From: Microbacterium protaetiae
Lineage (GTDB): Bacteria; Actinomycetota; Actinomycetes; Actinomycetales; Microbacteriaceae
Direction of reading: 5' to 3'
DNA: 64,000 bases
NCBI RefSeq assembly: GCF_004135285.1
Contig: NZ_CP035494.1
Location: 2,170,001-2,234,000 of the forward strand
The notes beneath the pieces were generated by a model, which saw nothing but the letters and a program-made list of their open reading frames with translations, made no database searches and was not told the DNA's origin. The position numbers and the translations under genes were made by a program. Every line of letters begins with the position of its first letter. The stretch's first letter is position 1. Positions 17,513 to 26,536 of this stretch are shown one piece after another.

Positions 17513-18387
17513 TGCCCCAGATCGCCATCGACGACGAGGTCTCGCTGTGGTACGACGAGTTCCCCGGCCACGGCATGCCCGTCCTCTCCAGCGCCGCATC
17601 GTTCGAGTCGGGCGGCTACCCGGAGATCCTCGCCCGGCCGCCGTTGGCCCGGCCGGTGTACCAGATCCAGGCTCGCGGATGGGGGCGCTCCACACACCTG
17701 GCCGCCGATCCCGTCGACGGCTGGCTGGACACGTGGGCGGACGATGTGTGCCGCGTGGCCGATCGGCTCGGGATCGAGAAGTTCATCTACACCGGCGTCT
17801 CGCATGGCGGCGGCATCGGATGGCATCTGGGCCGACGCCATCCGGAACGACTGGCGGCTCTGATCTCAGTCGTCGGTGCGCCCCATGACCGTGCCGGCGG
17901 CACGGCCAGTTCCGCAGGACGTGCAGCCGTCATCGCCGGTCGTACGGACGCCGAGGTGGTGCGACGTCAGTTCGAGATCCTCGCCGGACACACCGATGAT
18001 CCCCAGCGTGCCGCGGCCCGCGAGCACATGTATCGGCGGGTCGCTGAGAACTTCGCCGCACAGACCGAGGAGGAGGCCCGCATAAACCAGGGCAAACCGT
18101 TCCCGGAAGCGGTCACCGACCAGCAGCTGGCCGACGTGCTCGCCGCGATCCGCGTGCCGGTGCTCATCCTCGGGGCCCTGCGCGACGGCGTGATCTCACC
18201 GACCGCCTCCCTGCGCGCGGCGGTGAGCGTCCCCGGGTCCAAGACCGTCTTGTGGGAGGACGAGGGCCACATGATCGCCGGAGAGAGTCCGGCCCGTCTC
18301 GCCCGCGAGGCGGCACTGTTCCTCGCCGAGCTCGACGGTACGGCCGAACCGCGCGACGGTGCCGTCTCGGAGGCGTACCGGCCATGA
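17512..18387 (+). CDS. Alpha/beta hydrolase
   Basis: A 291-residue alpha/beta-hydrolase-fold enzyme. The nucleophile Ser97 lies in GVSHGGG (G-x-S-x-G). An acid is likely in LGALRDGV (near residue 225), and the catalytic histidine is in EDEGHMIAGE. The oxyanion region near QARGWGRS resembles the HG-type loops of epoxide hydrolase, haloperoxidase and ester hydrolase branches. No signal peptide, so it acts in the cytosol. It is encoded inside the importer operon and most likely cleaves an ester, lactone or amide in the imported compound. The exact reaction is not readable from sequence. Confidence 0.85.
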   Translation: MPQIAIDDEVSLWYDEFPGHGMPVLSSAASFESGGYPEILARPPLARPVYQIQARGWGRSTHLAADPVDGWLDTWADDVCRVADRLGIEKFIYTGVSHGGGIGWHLGRRHPERLAALISVVGAPHDRAGGTASSAGRAAVIAGRTDAEVVRRQFEILAGHTDDPQRAAAREHMYRRVAENFAAQTEEEARINQGKPFPEAVTDQQLADVLAAIRVPVLILGALRDGVISPTASLRAAVSVPGSKTVLWEDEGHMIAGESPARLAREAALFLAELDGTAEPRDGAVSEAYRP

Positions 18388-18953
18388 ACGAGCAGCTGCC
18401 CCCGCGTGCCACGAGTCTTGCCACCGACGAGCTTTACTATATCCTCAACCGCCTCTCCCGGTCGATGAACCGGGCTGCCGACGACATCGCGTGGTGTCAC
18501 GGCGTCACGCTCGCGGAGTTCAATGTCCTGCTCGTGCTTGCCGAGGGTGTGCCGCTGTCGTCTGCGCAACTGGCCCGACGAGCGTTCGTCACCCCGCAGT
18601 CGAGCCACCAAGTGGTCTCCGCGCTCTTGGACCGGGAGCTTATCGAGACAGTGCGCCACCCCACCGATCGTCGGGTCAAGCTCACCCAGCTCACCGACGA
18701 AGGATGGTCGGTGCTCGACGCCTCGCGCGCGGCGCTGCGCGAGATGCAGGCGCGCGCGATGGCCGATCTGCCCACGGCCGATCGTGAACGCCTACCCGCC
18801 GTCCTCGGAATCCTCGCCGAGACTCTGCTGGGCGGCTGGTTCGGAGATCCCGAAGCCGCCGAGGCAGCCCTTGCCCGGCGCGCACCGCGCGCCACGCTCG
18901 CGCGAACCCCCGACATCCGTCCCCTCCCCGCACCTGATCGCAAGACGAATTGA
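18384..18953 (+). CDS. MarR family transcriptional regulator (paralogue of the 26.5-kb gene)
   Basis: A 189-residue winged-helix regulator with AEFNVLLVLAEGVPLSSAQLARRAFV as the recognition region and the wing HPTDRRVKLTQLTDEG. It is the last gene of the importer/hydrolase operon (ATGA overlap). It is clearly homologous over its length to the MarR protein at 26537-27100, sharing LSxAQxARRxFV, HPTxRRVxLxxLTDxGW and GGxFGD. The two genes bracket the second half of the island. MarR proteins of this kind usually repress their own operon and release DNA on binding an aromatic or CoA-linked ligand. Confidence 0.88.
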   Translation: MNEQLPPRATSLATDELYYILNRLSRSMNRAADDIAWCHGVTLAEFNVLLVLAEGVPLSSAQLARRAFVTPQSSHQVVSALLDRELIETVRHPTDRRVKLTQLTDEGWSVLDASRAALREMQARAMADLPTADRERLPAVLGILAETLLGGWFGDPEAAEAALARRAPRATLARTPDIRPLPAPDRKTN

Positions 18954-19003
18954 CCCTGCGAGGGGTGCAGGATCGTGCATCGCGAGCGCAGAACAGTAAA
19001 TCG

Positions 19004-19027
19004 TTGAACTTCACAAATATCAAGAAG
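19004..19027. promoter_or_regulatory. Putative operator upstream of the second importer operon
   Basis: TTGAACTT (19004-19011) and TATCAAGAAG (from 19018) form a TTGA...TCAA inverted pair 12 bp apart in an otherwise GC-rich stretch. The same words (TTGAACTT, TCAAGAA) occur in the divergent promoter near 12180. Shared control by one of the MarR proteins is inferred. Confidence 0.35.
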
Positions 19028-19089
19028 CATGAGATTATCGAGGGTGCCTTCACATGAAGGCATTTCCTCACAACGATGTGGAGTAGGCC

Positions 19090-19989
19090 ATGCGAGGTAG
19101 AACAGCCCTGATCCCTCTTGCCGCGGTGCTTGCGCTCGTCGGATGTTCGTCTGCCCCGGGTGCAGGACCCAGCGACCCGGGACAGTCCGACGTCCAGACA
19201 GATGCACCGCTGTACAGTCAGCTGCCCGATGCGATCAAGGATGCCGGCGAGATCGTCGTCGCTGGTGACACGCACCCGCCGTACCGAACCATCGAAGAAG
19301 ATGGCACCTTCACGGGCATAGACCCCGATCTGCAGAAGGCGCTGGCCGAGCAACTCGGTGTCCCGTTCACAATCAAGACGGCGTCGGGCCTTGATGCCAT
19401 GCTCACCGGCATGCTCTCGGGCCGGTACGACGGGTTCAACGGCCCCGTGCGGGCGACGCCTGAGCGTGAGAAGGACTTCGACGCCATCGTCTGGATGACC
19501 ACGCGCACGTCGTACCTGTTCCCGGCTGCGAACAAGGCTCAGTTCCCTGACAGCTCAGCGATCTGCGGCATGCGCGTCGCGGGAGTCACCGGCTCAGTTA
19601 CCGAGACGCAGCTGGACCGGCTGAACCAGTGGTGCACGGAGCAGGGCAAGAAGGCGACCCAGTTCATCGGATTGGAAGACACCAACTCGACGATCCTGGC
19701 GCTCAATTCAGGCCGTGCCGACGTCGTGGGTACGACCCAGGCATCTGCCATCGATCTGCTTGCCGCTCAGCCCGACGAGTACGGCTACGTCATGCAGACG
19801 GACGAACAAGGGGCCGGCGTCGACCAGCTCGCCATGTTCCTCCCGAAGGGCACCGGCCTGACCGAACCCATGCTCGCCGCCTTCCAAGCGATCTTCGACA
19901 ACGGTGAGTACCAGAAGGTCATGAGCAGGTACGGCATTGAGGATGCCGCAGTCGAAGCGCCCGTGCTCAACCCCAGCACCGCCGGCTGA
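19090..19989 (+). CDS. ABC transporter substrate-binding lipoprotein, family 3
   Basis: A 299-residue binding protein with a short lipoprotein signal (lipobox LVGC, Cys near residue 19). The family 3 core is EIVVAGDTHPPYRTIEEDGTFTGIDPDLQKAL, with GMLSGRYDGFNGPVRATPEREKDFD. Family 3 proteins bind polar amino acids, opines or small organic acids. It starts the second transport operon, 100 bp after the first MarR gene. Two extra cysteines (AICGM, QWCTE) may form a disulfide. Ligand unknown. Confidence 0.9.
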   Translation: MRGRTALIPLAAVLALVGCSSAPGAGPSDPGQSDVQTDAPLYSQLPDAIKDAGEIVVAGDTHPPYRTIEEDGTFTGIDPDLQKALAEQLGVPFTIKTASGLDAMLTGMLSGRYDGFNGPVRATPEREKDFDAIVWMTTRTSYLFPAANKAQFPDSSAICGMRVAGVTGSVTETQLDRLNQWCTEQGKKATQFIGLEDTNSTILALNSGRADVVGTTQASAIDLLAAQPDEYGYVMQTDEQGAGVDQLAMFLPKGTGLTEPMLAAFQAIFDNGEYQKVMSRYGIEDAAVEAPVLNPSTAG

Positions 19990-20002
19990 GAGGGAGCACG
20001 CC

Positions 20003-20917
20003 ATGACCATGCCGATCATCACGCCGCCGCGCACCGACGGCGTCGTGGACGTCGCCGACGCGCGTCGCCGGTTCCACCCGTGGCGACTGGTGATCGGCGT
20101 GGTCCTGGCGCTGATCGTCGTCCGGTTGGCGCTCTTCCTCGTCACCAACGAGCGCTTTGAATGGCCGGTGGTGGGCGAGTATCTCTTCAACCCCTCAGTG
20201 CTGTTGGGGCTAGTGATGTCGGTCCTGCTGACCGCCGTCGGCATGATCCTCGGATCGTTGTTGGGTACAGTGCTGGCTGCCGGGCAACTGGCCGCGTTCC
20301 CCCCGGTACGGTGGGCGTGCGTGGCGTTCGTGGGGGTCTTCCGCGCCGTCCCGCCGCTGGTTCAGCTGATCTTCTGGTACAACCTCGCGTACCTCATCCC
20401 CAAGCTCGCAATCGGTGTCCCCTTCGGGCCGGAGCTGTTCAGCTGGCCGACCAACGACGTGATCACGCCTCTGACGGCCGCTGTCATCGGTCTCTCGCTG
20501 CACGAAGCCGCTTACATGGCAGAGATCATCCGCGCCGGGATCTCGTCGGTGGATCAGGGTCAGCGGGATGCCTCCAAGGCGATGGGTTTCTCGAGCTCGC
20601 ACGCCTTCTCGCGGGTCGTGCTGCCGCAGGCCATGCGAGTGATCATTCCCCCGGCGGGATCGCAGGTGATAGCGCTGCTGAAGGGCACGTCACTGGTCAG
20701 CGTGATAGCGATGGGTGACCTACTGCACTCGGTGCAGGTCATCTACAACCGCACCTACGAAGTGGTGCCGATGCTCATCGTCGCCGTCATCTGGTACCTC
20801 GTCGTCGTCGCGGCTCTGACCGTCGTGCAGCGTCAGGTCGAACGGCGCTTCAGCCGGGGGCTGGTCCGCACGGCGTCGGTCCGTAAGCCCGTTCAGCGTC
20901 TGGAGGCAGCCCGATGA
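20003..20917 (+). CDS. ABC transporter permease, polar amino-acid (HisMQ) type
   Basis: A 304-residue permease with an extended cytoplasmic N-terminus, one extra TM segment, then the HisM-type core. It has RAVPPLVQLIFWYN and the EAA loop EIIRAGISSVDQGQRDASKAMGFSSSHAFSRVVLPQAMR. The AGGGAG at 19990-19996 serves ATG at 20003. Only one permease gene is present, so the transporter channel is probably a homodimer. It overlaps the ATPase gene by ATGA. Confidence 0.92.
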   Translation: MTMPIITPPRTDGVVDVADARRRFHPWRLVIGVVLALIVVRLALFLVTNERFEWPVVGEYLFNPSVLLGLVMSVLLTAVGMILGSLLGTVLAAGQLAAFPPVRWACVAFVGVFRAVPPLVQLIFWYNLAYLIPKLAIGVPFGPELFSWPTNDVITPLTAAVIGLSLHEAAYMAEIIRAGISSVDQGQRDASKAMGFSSSHAFSRVVLPQAMRVIIPPAGSQVIALLKGTSLVSVIAMGDLLHSVQVIYNRTYEVVPMLIVAVIWYLVVVAALTVVQRQVERRFSRGLVRTASVRKPVQRLEAAR

Positions 20918-21717
20918 ACCCGCAAGCGACGACACCCGTTCTGGAGGTCGTGGGACTGCGAAAGGCCTTCGGTGATCAGGTGGCGCTCGATGGCATCGAC
21001 TTCACCGTCAACGAGTCCGAGGTCGTCGCGATCCTCGGCCCTTCCGGTTCGGGCAAGTCGACGCTCGTACGCTGTGTGGATCTGCTCGAGCCCGTCGACG
21101 GTGGGGCGATGTATCTGGACGGGCACCTGCTCGGGTTCGAAACGCATCGCGGTCACCTGCGCCCTATGTCGGATGCCGACATCCAGCGTCAGCGACGACG
21201 GATGGGCATGGTATTCCAGCAGTTCAATCTCTTCCCGCACTGGACTGTCCTGCGTAATATCACCGAAGCCCCGATCAGGGTCCACAAGGTGCCGGCGGCG
21301 CAGGCACGTGCTCGCGCGATGGAACTGCTCGAGCGGGTCGGGCTGGCCGACAAGGCGCAGGCGCACCCCCGGCAGCTATCCGGTGGACAGCAGCAGCGCG
21401 TCGCGATAGCCCGCGCTGTCGCGGCGAATCCGCGCATCCTGCTTTTCGACGAGCCGACGAGTTCGCTCGATCCCGAACTCGTCAATGAGGTGCTGCAGGT
21501 GATGAAGGACCTGGCCACCACCGGTATGACCATGGTCGTCGTCACCCACGAGATGGAGTTCGCGCGCAATGTCGCGGACCGTTGCGTCTTCATGGCAGAC
21601 GGGTACGTGATCGAAGACCGTCCGGCGCAGGAGTTCTTCCGGTCGCCGCGGTCGACGCGGCTGCAGAGCTTCCTGCAACGCACATCCCCACCCCCACGCG
21701 ACACGGTGCCACAGTGA
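20914..21717 (+). CDS. ABC transporter ATP-binding protein, polar amino-acid (GlnQ) type
   Basis: A 267-residue ATPase with Walker A GPSGSGKST, Q-loop VFQQFNLFPH, signature [15 protein letters not shown], Walker B ILLFDEPTSSLDP and H-loop VTHEMEFA. It completes the family 3 importer (binding protein, one permease, one ATPase). An 80-bp gap with an AAGGAG site separates it from the CoA-transferase gene in the same direction. Confidence 0.93.
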   Translation: MNPQATTPVLEVVGLRKAFGDQVALDGIDFTVNESEVVAILGPSGSGKSTLVRCVDLLEPVDGGAMYLDGHLLGFETHRGHLRPMSDADIQRQRRRMGMVFQQFNLFPHWTVLRNITEAPIRVHKVPAAQARARAMELLERVGLADKAQAHPRQLSGGQQQRVAIARAVAANPRILLFDEPTSSLDPELVNEVLQVMKDLATTGMTMVVVTHEMEFARNVADRCVFMADGYVIEDRPAQEFFRSPRSTRLQSFLQRTSPPPRDTVPQ

Positions 21718-21796
21718 GGGCACCTGACGCGATGCAGGAACCGCAATCGCCTTCGACGCCGTGGGGGCTGTCGATCGGCTTGGAAGGAGCAACAGC

Positions 21797-23044
21797 ATGA
21801 GCGAGAACAAGGGACCACTTCAGGGGAAGGTCATCCTCGACCTGACGACGGCGCTGGCCGGCCCTTACGCGACGCTCCTGCTGGCCGGCTTGGGCGCGCG
21901 GGTGATCAAGATCGAGAATCCCACTCGCGGCGGTGACTCATCGCGGAACAACTCGCCGTACGTGACGGCGGACGGCCTGAGCGTCCGGCGGTCGGATCCT
22001 CGCGATATGTCGGTGTCGATGATGGTGCGCGGCCGCAACAAGGAGAGCATGACGCTCAATCTCAAGCATCCTGCCAGTCGCGACATCTTCCTCGACCTGG
22101 CGCGTCAGGCCGACATCATCGTCGAGAACTACAGTGCCGGCGTCACGAAGCGACTGGGAATCGACTACGACGCCGTTCGCTCCGTCAATTCGAAGCTGAT
22201 CTACACCTCGATCAGCGGATTCGGTGCGCAAGGGGTCTCCGTCGGCGATGGAAAGGCCATGGACACCATCATCCAGGCGCTCAGCGGCGTCATGATGACG
22301 GCGGGCGAGCCCGGCGACCCGCCCGTGCGGTTCGGGCTGCCCGTCGGCGATCTCGTCGCGCCGATGTTCGCGGTGATCGGCACCCTCGCCGCCGTCATCC
22401 ACGCCGACGAGACAGGGGAAGGACAGCATGTCGACGTCTCGATGCTCGGAAGCCTCACCTCGCTCGTCGCGTGCGAGCCGTTCGATGCATTGGAATCGGT
22501 CGGGATCCCGCTGCGCACGGGCGCGTATGTGCCCCGGCTCGCGCCGTTCGGCACCTTCCGCTCGGCCGATGGCTGGTTCGCCATCTGCGCGCCCACGGAT
22601 TCTTTCGCCGACGGCGCTCTGCGCGCCATCGACCGCGCAGATCTCGCCGGCGACGCCAAGTACGCCTCGCGGGACGCGCGCGTGCACAACGCCGACGAAC
22701 TGCACGATCTGATCGCGCAGTGGGCCGCCTCCAGGCCGATGGACGAGGTGCTGCACACCTTCGAGGCCCATGGCGTGCCCGTCGCGCCGGTGCGTGACAC
22801 CGCAGACGCCGTGCGGGACGAGCTCGTGCTCCAGCGCCACGAGGTGGTGCCGATCGTCCACCCGCAATTCGGCCACATCGACGGACTCTACGGCAGCGGG
22901 CTGCCCGTGACCTTCTCGCGCAGTGGCGCTGATCTCTCCCAACCCGCACCGGCGTTGGGCGAGCACACCGACACCGTCCTGGCTGAGATGCTCGGGCTCG
23001 AGGCGCCGGCGATCGACCGCCTGCGCACGGACGGTGTGCTGTGA
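21797..23044 (+). CDS. Family III CoA-transferase (CaiB/BaiF)
   Basis: A 415-residue CaiB/BaiF-type enzyme. It has the N-terminal CoA-binding pattern LDLTTALAGPYATLLLAGLGARVIKIENP, the block RGRNKESMTLNLKHP, and Asp156 in KAMDTIIQALSG, aligned with the aspartate that forms the acyl anhydride in formyl-CoA transferase. Members move CoA between carboxylic acids (oxalate, carnitine, phenyllactate, bile acids). The site GGAAGGAGC at 21782-21790 fixes the start. Its stop overlaps the next start (GTGA), tying it to two dehydratase-like genes. This is the order expected of an FldA-FldB-FldC-like CoA-dependent dehydration route, but no activator ATPase gene is nearby. Confidence 0.9.
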   Translation: MSENKGPLQGKVILDLTTALAGPYATLLLAGLGARVIKIENPTRGGDSSRNNSPYVTADGLSVRRSDPRDMSVSMMVRGRNKESMTLNLKHPASRDIFLDLARQADIIVENYSAGVTKRLGIDYDAVRSVNSKLIYTSISGFGAQGVSVGDGKAMDTIIQALSGVMMTAGEPGDPPVRFGLPVGDLVAPMFAVIGTLAAVIHADETGEGQHVDVSMLGSLTSLVACEPFDALESVGIPLRTGAYVPRLAPFGTFRSADGWFAICAPTDSFADGALRAIDRADLAGDAKYASRDARVHNADELHDLIAQWAASRPMDEVLHTFEAHGVPVAPVRDTADAVRDELVLQRHEVVPIVHPQFGHIDGLYGSGLPVTFSRSGADLSQPAPALGEHTDTVLAEMLGLEAPAIDRLRTDGVL

Positions 23045-24081
23045 CGACGACCATCGGGATCGTCGGCAACGATGTGCCGCGTCAGCTCGTGATGGCGGCC
23101 GATGCCGTTCCCCAGCGCCTCACCGGAACATGGGACGGTCGGCTCGATGCGCGGGCATCCGCGTTGCTCGGCGCCGTGGATCCGGTGGTCACCGGCATCC
23201 TGACCGAAATACTGGAGGGGTGCCATGACGACCTCGCCGGTCTCGTGGTGTGCAACGACGCACAGGCGCATCTGCGTCTGTTCTACGTGCTGCGGATGCT
23301 GCGTGGCGAGGGACTTCCGCCGGTCCACCTGCTCGACCTGCCTCGCCTCGACAGCCCCGCAGCCCGCCGCTTCGCCGCGCATCAGTTGACGGCCCTGTCG
23401 GAGTTCTGCGCCGGGCTGTCGGGGACATCGCCCACGGCCTCCCGTCTGCGAGCCGCGGCTGCGGCCGAGTCGCAGGTGGGAGCGGCGCTGGTCCGGTTGC
23501 GTGCCCGTCGCCGCGCGGCGTCGGCCGTGCCCGGCGCCGACGCGCTCTCGGCGATCATCGCCGCCGGCGCATTGCCGGTGACGGATGCCGTGGCCGCCCT
23601 CGACGCCGTGGTCGATCCCGCGCCCTCCCAGTTGGTGCGCGTGCACGTGACGGGAAGCTCGCATCCGGATCCAACGATGTATGCCGCGCTGGAGGCGCAC
23701 GGACTCGTCGTGGTCAGCGATGACCACTCCACTGGCGACCAGGCGTGGATCGGCGAGTCCGTCGATTCCGGCGAGCTCGATGACGTCTGCGAGGGACTCG
23801 TCGAACTGCACTTCGCGCGGACAGCGGATTCGGCCGGCGCATCGATAGCGGCGCGCGCCGCGCTTACGCGTGCGAGCGCACAGGCCGGCGGCGCACGATT
23901 CGCCCTTTCACTGATCCGCGAAGACGAGGAAGCCCCCGCCTGGGACTTCGCGGCCGTCAGCGACGAGCTCGCAACCGCCGGCATCCCCGCACTGTCGCGG
24001 CGATGGATCCGCCGCGGGCAGTCGACGACGGTGGCTGCCGAGGTTGCGGCAAAGATCCTTGACGAACGGATCGCGTCATGA
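23041..24081 (+). CDS. 2-hydroxyacyl-CoA dehydratase-like subunit with degenerate Fe-S ligands
   Basis: A 346-residue protein with GTG start. Family features of HgdB/FldC/BcrC-type proteins are LAGLVVCNDAQAHLRLFYVLRML and the following PPVHLLDLPRLDSPAARRFAAHQLTAL. Also visible are LVVVSDDHSTGDQAW (226-236) and the C-terminal AWDFAAVSDELATAGIPAL. In redox-active relatives three cysteines hold a [4Fe-4S] cluster. Here only the one at Cys71 (VVCND) is kept, while the sites expected near 47 and 295 lack cysteine. The fold is probably retained, but the radical dehydration mechanism probably is not. It is coupled to both neighbours by 4-bp overlaps. Its true reaction is unknown. Confidence 0.7.
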   Translation: MTTTIGIVGNDVPRQLVMAADAVPQRLTGTWDGRLDARASALLGAVDPVVTGILTEILEGCHDDLAGLVVCNDAQAHLRLFYVLRMLRGEGLPPVHLLDLPRLDSPAARRFAAHQLTALSEFCAGLSGTSPTASRLRAAAAAESQVGAALVRLRARRRAASAVPGADALSAIIAAGALPVTDAVAALDAVVDPAPSQLVRVHVTGSSHPDPTMYAALEAHGLVVVSDDHSTGDQAWIGESVDSGELDDVCEGLVELHFARTADSAGASIAARAALTRASAQAGGARFALSLIREDEEAPAWDFAAVSDELATAGIPALSRRWIRRGQSTTVAAEVAAKILDERIAS

Positions 24082-25328
24082 GCGCCGCCAGGCTCGCCAG
24101 CGCGGTCGCGGCGACGTCGTACCAGCGCGAGTGGTTCCAACGACTGCGAGAGCGGGCCGCCGGCGGAGCGCCCACGGCCTTCGTCAACGCGGATGCTCCG
24201 CACGAGGTCTTCCGCGCGCTCGACATACCGTACGTCGTCAACCAGTGGTGGGCGTCGGTGATCGCCGCGAAGCGCACGGGGCCTGCGGCGCTGTCGCAGT
24301 TGACGGCGCACGGCCTGCCAGATGACAGTCGCCAGTACGACGCGCTGGCACTGGGGGCGCAAGAGCTCGATGAGGCTCGTGCGCCGTGGGGCGGGCTGCC
24401 CTCGCCCACCTTCGCGGTGTCGGAGCGCAGCGGTGATGTCAGTCACAAGATCTTCGAGCTGTGGGGCCGGCGGGCGGGGACCGAGACCTTCCTCCTCAAT
24501 CGCACAGCGGCCGTCCCCGCACCCGACGGGTGGTGGGATCTCGTTCCGGAACGCTGGGAGGAGGTCTTCGGCGCAGAGCGTATCGACCTGCTCGAGGCGG
24601 AGATCCGTCAGCTCATCGGGGTGCTGGAGGATCGCACCGGACGGACGCTGGAACACGAGGCCCTCGTCGAGGTCATGGCGCTGGCGAACGAACAGGCGGA
24701 GTGGAACCAGCGCACCCGCGCACTCATCGCCACGGCCCGGCCCACTCCGATAGCCGTGACGGACTCCATCCCCAGTGTGATGGTCCCGCAGTGGCACCGC
24801 GGCACGCCGTGGGCGGTGGAGGCGGCTCGGCGCCTTCACGACGAGGTCGCAGAGCGGATCGAGGGTGGCGTCGCCGTGCACGCCGGTGAACGTCGCCGTC
24901 TGATGTGGATCGGGCGCGGGCTGTGGTCGGATCTGGAGATGTATCGGTCGTTCCAGGACGAGTTCGGCGCCGTCTTCGTCTGGTCAATGTACCTCGCCAT
25001 CGCCGCGGATGGGTATCTGCGTCGCGGCGTCGACCCGGTGCGCACACTGGCCGCACGGTTCGTCGGACTCACGGATCTACTGTACGTGCCGCCGATGTCG
25101 TCGAGCTGGTATGTGAAGGAGGCCCTCTCGCACGGTATCGACGGTGTCGTGCATCTTGTCGCCGACGACACCCCGGGCGCCGCGTTCATTAGCGAGGCAC
25201 TTGAGGACCAGAACATCCCGGTTCTCGAGATCGTGGCGAACAACGCCGACTCACGCTCGACCGAGCGTGCTCGCGTGCACGAGCGGATCGCAGAGTTCAT
25301 CCGCTCCCGCGTCCCCGCCCGCGACTGA
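24078..25328 (+). CDS. 2-hydroxyacyl-CoA dehydratase-like subunit lacking all cysteines
   Basis: A 416-residue protein matching the HgdA/FldB half of the family: PHEVFRALDIPYVVNQWWASVIAAKR, then LPDDSRQYDALALG where enzymes with a cluster have a Cys-Ser-Tyr type motif (here Ser84), and SPTFAVSERSGDVSHKIFELWGRRAGTETFLLNRTA where Cys residues usually sit (here Ser/Arg/Gly). No cysteine occurs anywhere in the chain, so it cannot bind a cysteine-ligated Fe-S cluster. Later blocks such as RLMWIGRGLWSDLEMY and GVVHLVADDTPGA keep the family pattern. With the preceding gene it likely forms a heterodimer. Function unknown: it could be a non-redox CoA-ester binder or a new type of lyase. Confidence 0.7.
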   Translation: MSAARLASAVAATSYQREWFQRLRERAAGGAPTAFVNADAPHEVFRALDIPYVVNQWWASVIAAKRTGPAALSQLTAHGLPDDSRQYDALALGAQELDEARAPWGGLPSPTFAVSERSGDVSHKIFELWGRRAGTETFLLNRTAAVPAPDGWWDLVPERWEEVFGAERIDLLEAEIRQLIGVLEDRTGRTLEHEALVEVMALANEQAEWNQRTRALIATARPTPIAVTDSIPSVMVPQWHRGTPWAVEAARRLHDEVAERIEGGVAVHAGERRRLMWIGRGLWSDLEMYRSFQDEFGAVFVWSMYLAIAADGYLRRGVDPVRTLAARFVGLTDLLYVPPMSSSWYVKEALSHGIDGVVHLVADDTPGAAFISEALEDQNIPVLEIVANNADSRSTERARVHERIAEFIRSRVPARD

Positions 25329-25332
25329 GGGC

Positions 25333-26535
25333 ATGACGCGTCTGAGTGCGCTCACCCCGTTCGGCAACGCGCGTTTCACTCTCTACTTCACCGGCCAGGT
25401 TGTGTCAAACACCGGCACTTGGTTTCAGAACCTCGCGCTCTCGCTCGTGGTGCTGGAAGCCACGGGAAGCGCACAGTCGCTCAGCGGCGTGACAGTAGCG
25501 CAGTTCCTGCCCCTCCTGCTGCTCGGCGTGCCGGCCGGGCGACTGGCCGACCGGCTGCGGCCGCGAACCATCCTGCTGTTCACCTCGACACTGTCGGCCG
25601 TGGTGGTCTGCGGGCTGGCTGCCATCGTCTCGTCGGCCCAGCCGGCGATCTGGGCCGTGCTCGCCCTCGTGTTCGCGCTTGGTACCGTCAACACCTTCGA
25701 CCGGGTGGCCGCTCAGGCCATCATCTTCGAGATCGTCGGAACGAGCGGGCTGTCGCGTGCGGTGTCGATCAGTACGATAGCGCTCGCCGCGGCGCGTTCC
25801 ATCGGCCCGGGGCTGGCAGGAATAGCCTTCGCAGTTCTCGGACCGGCGGTGTGCATGCTGCTGAATGCGGCATCCTTCGTCATCGTCTTCATGCTGATTC
25901 TGCTCATCCGGCCCCGAATCCTGCACCCGCGACCGGTCGTGGATCGCCAGGACAGGACGGGAGTGCGGGCCATGCTGCGGCATCGGTCGCTGGTCACGCT
26001 GCTGGTGGTCAACTCGACCGTCGCGCTTCTCGCCCTAAATCTCATGCTGGTGCTCACCTCGACGGTCACGTTGACATACCGCGCGGACGCCACGAGCGTC
26101 GGCGCCGTGCACGCCTTGAATGCGCTGGGCGCTATCGTCGGCGGCGTGCTCGCAGCAGTGCCGCCGACAGCGTCGGTGCGCTCTCTCGCAGTGGGGTGCC
26201 TCGTGCTCGGCGGAGCGCTGGGCGTCAGCGCCGCAGCCCCGACGCTGGCGGTCTTCCTGGTGCTCGGCCCGGTCCTCGGGCTTGGCGTCGGGCTCTATCA
26301 AGGCCTGCTCAACGCCAGTGCGCAAGCGAGTGTGCCGCCGGAGCAGCTGGGGCGGACGATGTCGCTCGTGACGGTCGGCAACTACGGTGTCGCCCCGATC
26401 GGCGCGGTCGTCATGGGAGCTGTGATCGATGCGACGTCTGGCCGTGTCGCGCTGGCAATCGGCGGATGTGCGGCATTGTGCATGGCCGTCTTCGTGTGGG
26501 TGCGCACCCGGGCGCGGGCGACTGTGACGGAGTGA
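25333..26535 (+). CDS. MFS transporter (MFS_3/EntS-like exporter)
   Basis: A 400-residue protein with about 12 TM segments, starting LTPFGNARFTLYFTGQVVSNTGTWFQNLALSLVVLEATGS, the hallmark of the EntS/MdtH-like exporter branch. Motif A is GRLADRLRPRTILL. It lies 4 bp after the dehydratase-like genes, in the same operon, and ends 2 bp before the convergent MarR gene. It probably exports a product or a toxic intermediate of the island. Substrate unknown. Confidence 0.88.
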   Translation: MTRLSALTPFGNARFTLYFTGQVVSNTGTWFQNLALSLVVLEATGSAQSLSGVTVAQFLPLLLLGVPAGRLADRLRPRTILLFTSTLSAVVVCGLAAIVSSAQPAIWAVLALVFALGTVNTFDRVAAQAIIFEIVGTSGLSRAVSISTIALAAARSIGPGLAGIAFAVLGPAVCMLLNAASFVIVFMLILLIRPRILHPRPVVDRQDRTGVRAMLRHRSLVTLLVVNSTVALLALNLMLVLTSTVTLTYRADATSVGAVHALNALGAIVGGVLAAVPPTASVRSLAVGCLVLGGALGVSAAAPTLAVFLVLGPVLGLGVGLYQGLLNASAQASVPPEQLGRTMSLVTVGNYGVAPIGAVVMGAVIDATSGRVALAIGGCAALCMAVFVWVRTRARATVTE

Positions 26536-26536
26536 G

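Noticed and set aside
23041..25328. Annotation as an active [4Fe-4S] 2-hydroxyacyl-CoA dehydratase.
   Set aside because: The cluster cysteines are missing in both subunits and no activator ATPase is encoded nearby, so only the fold family is claimed.
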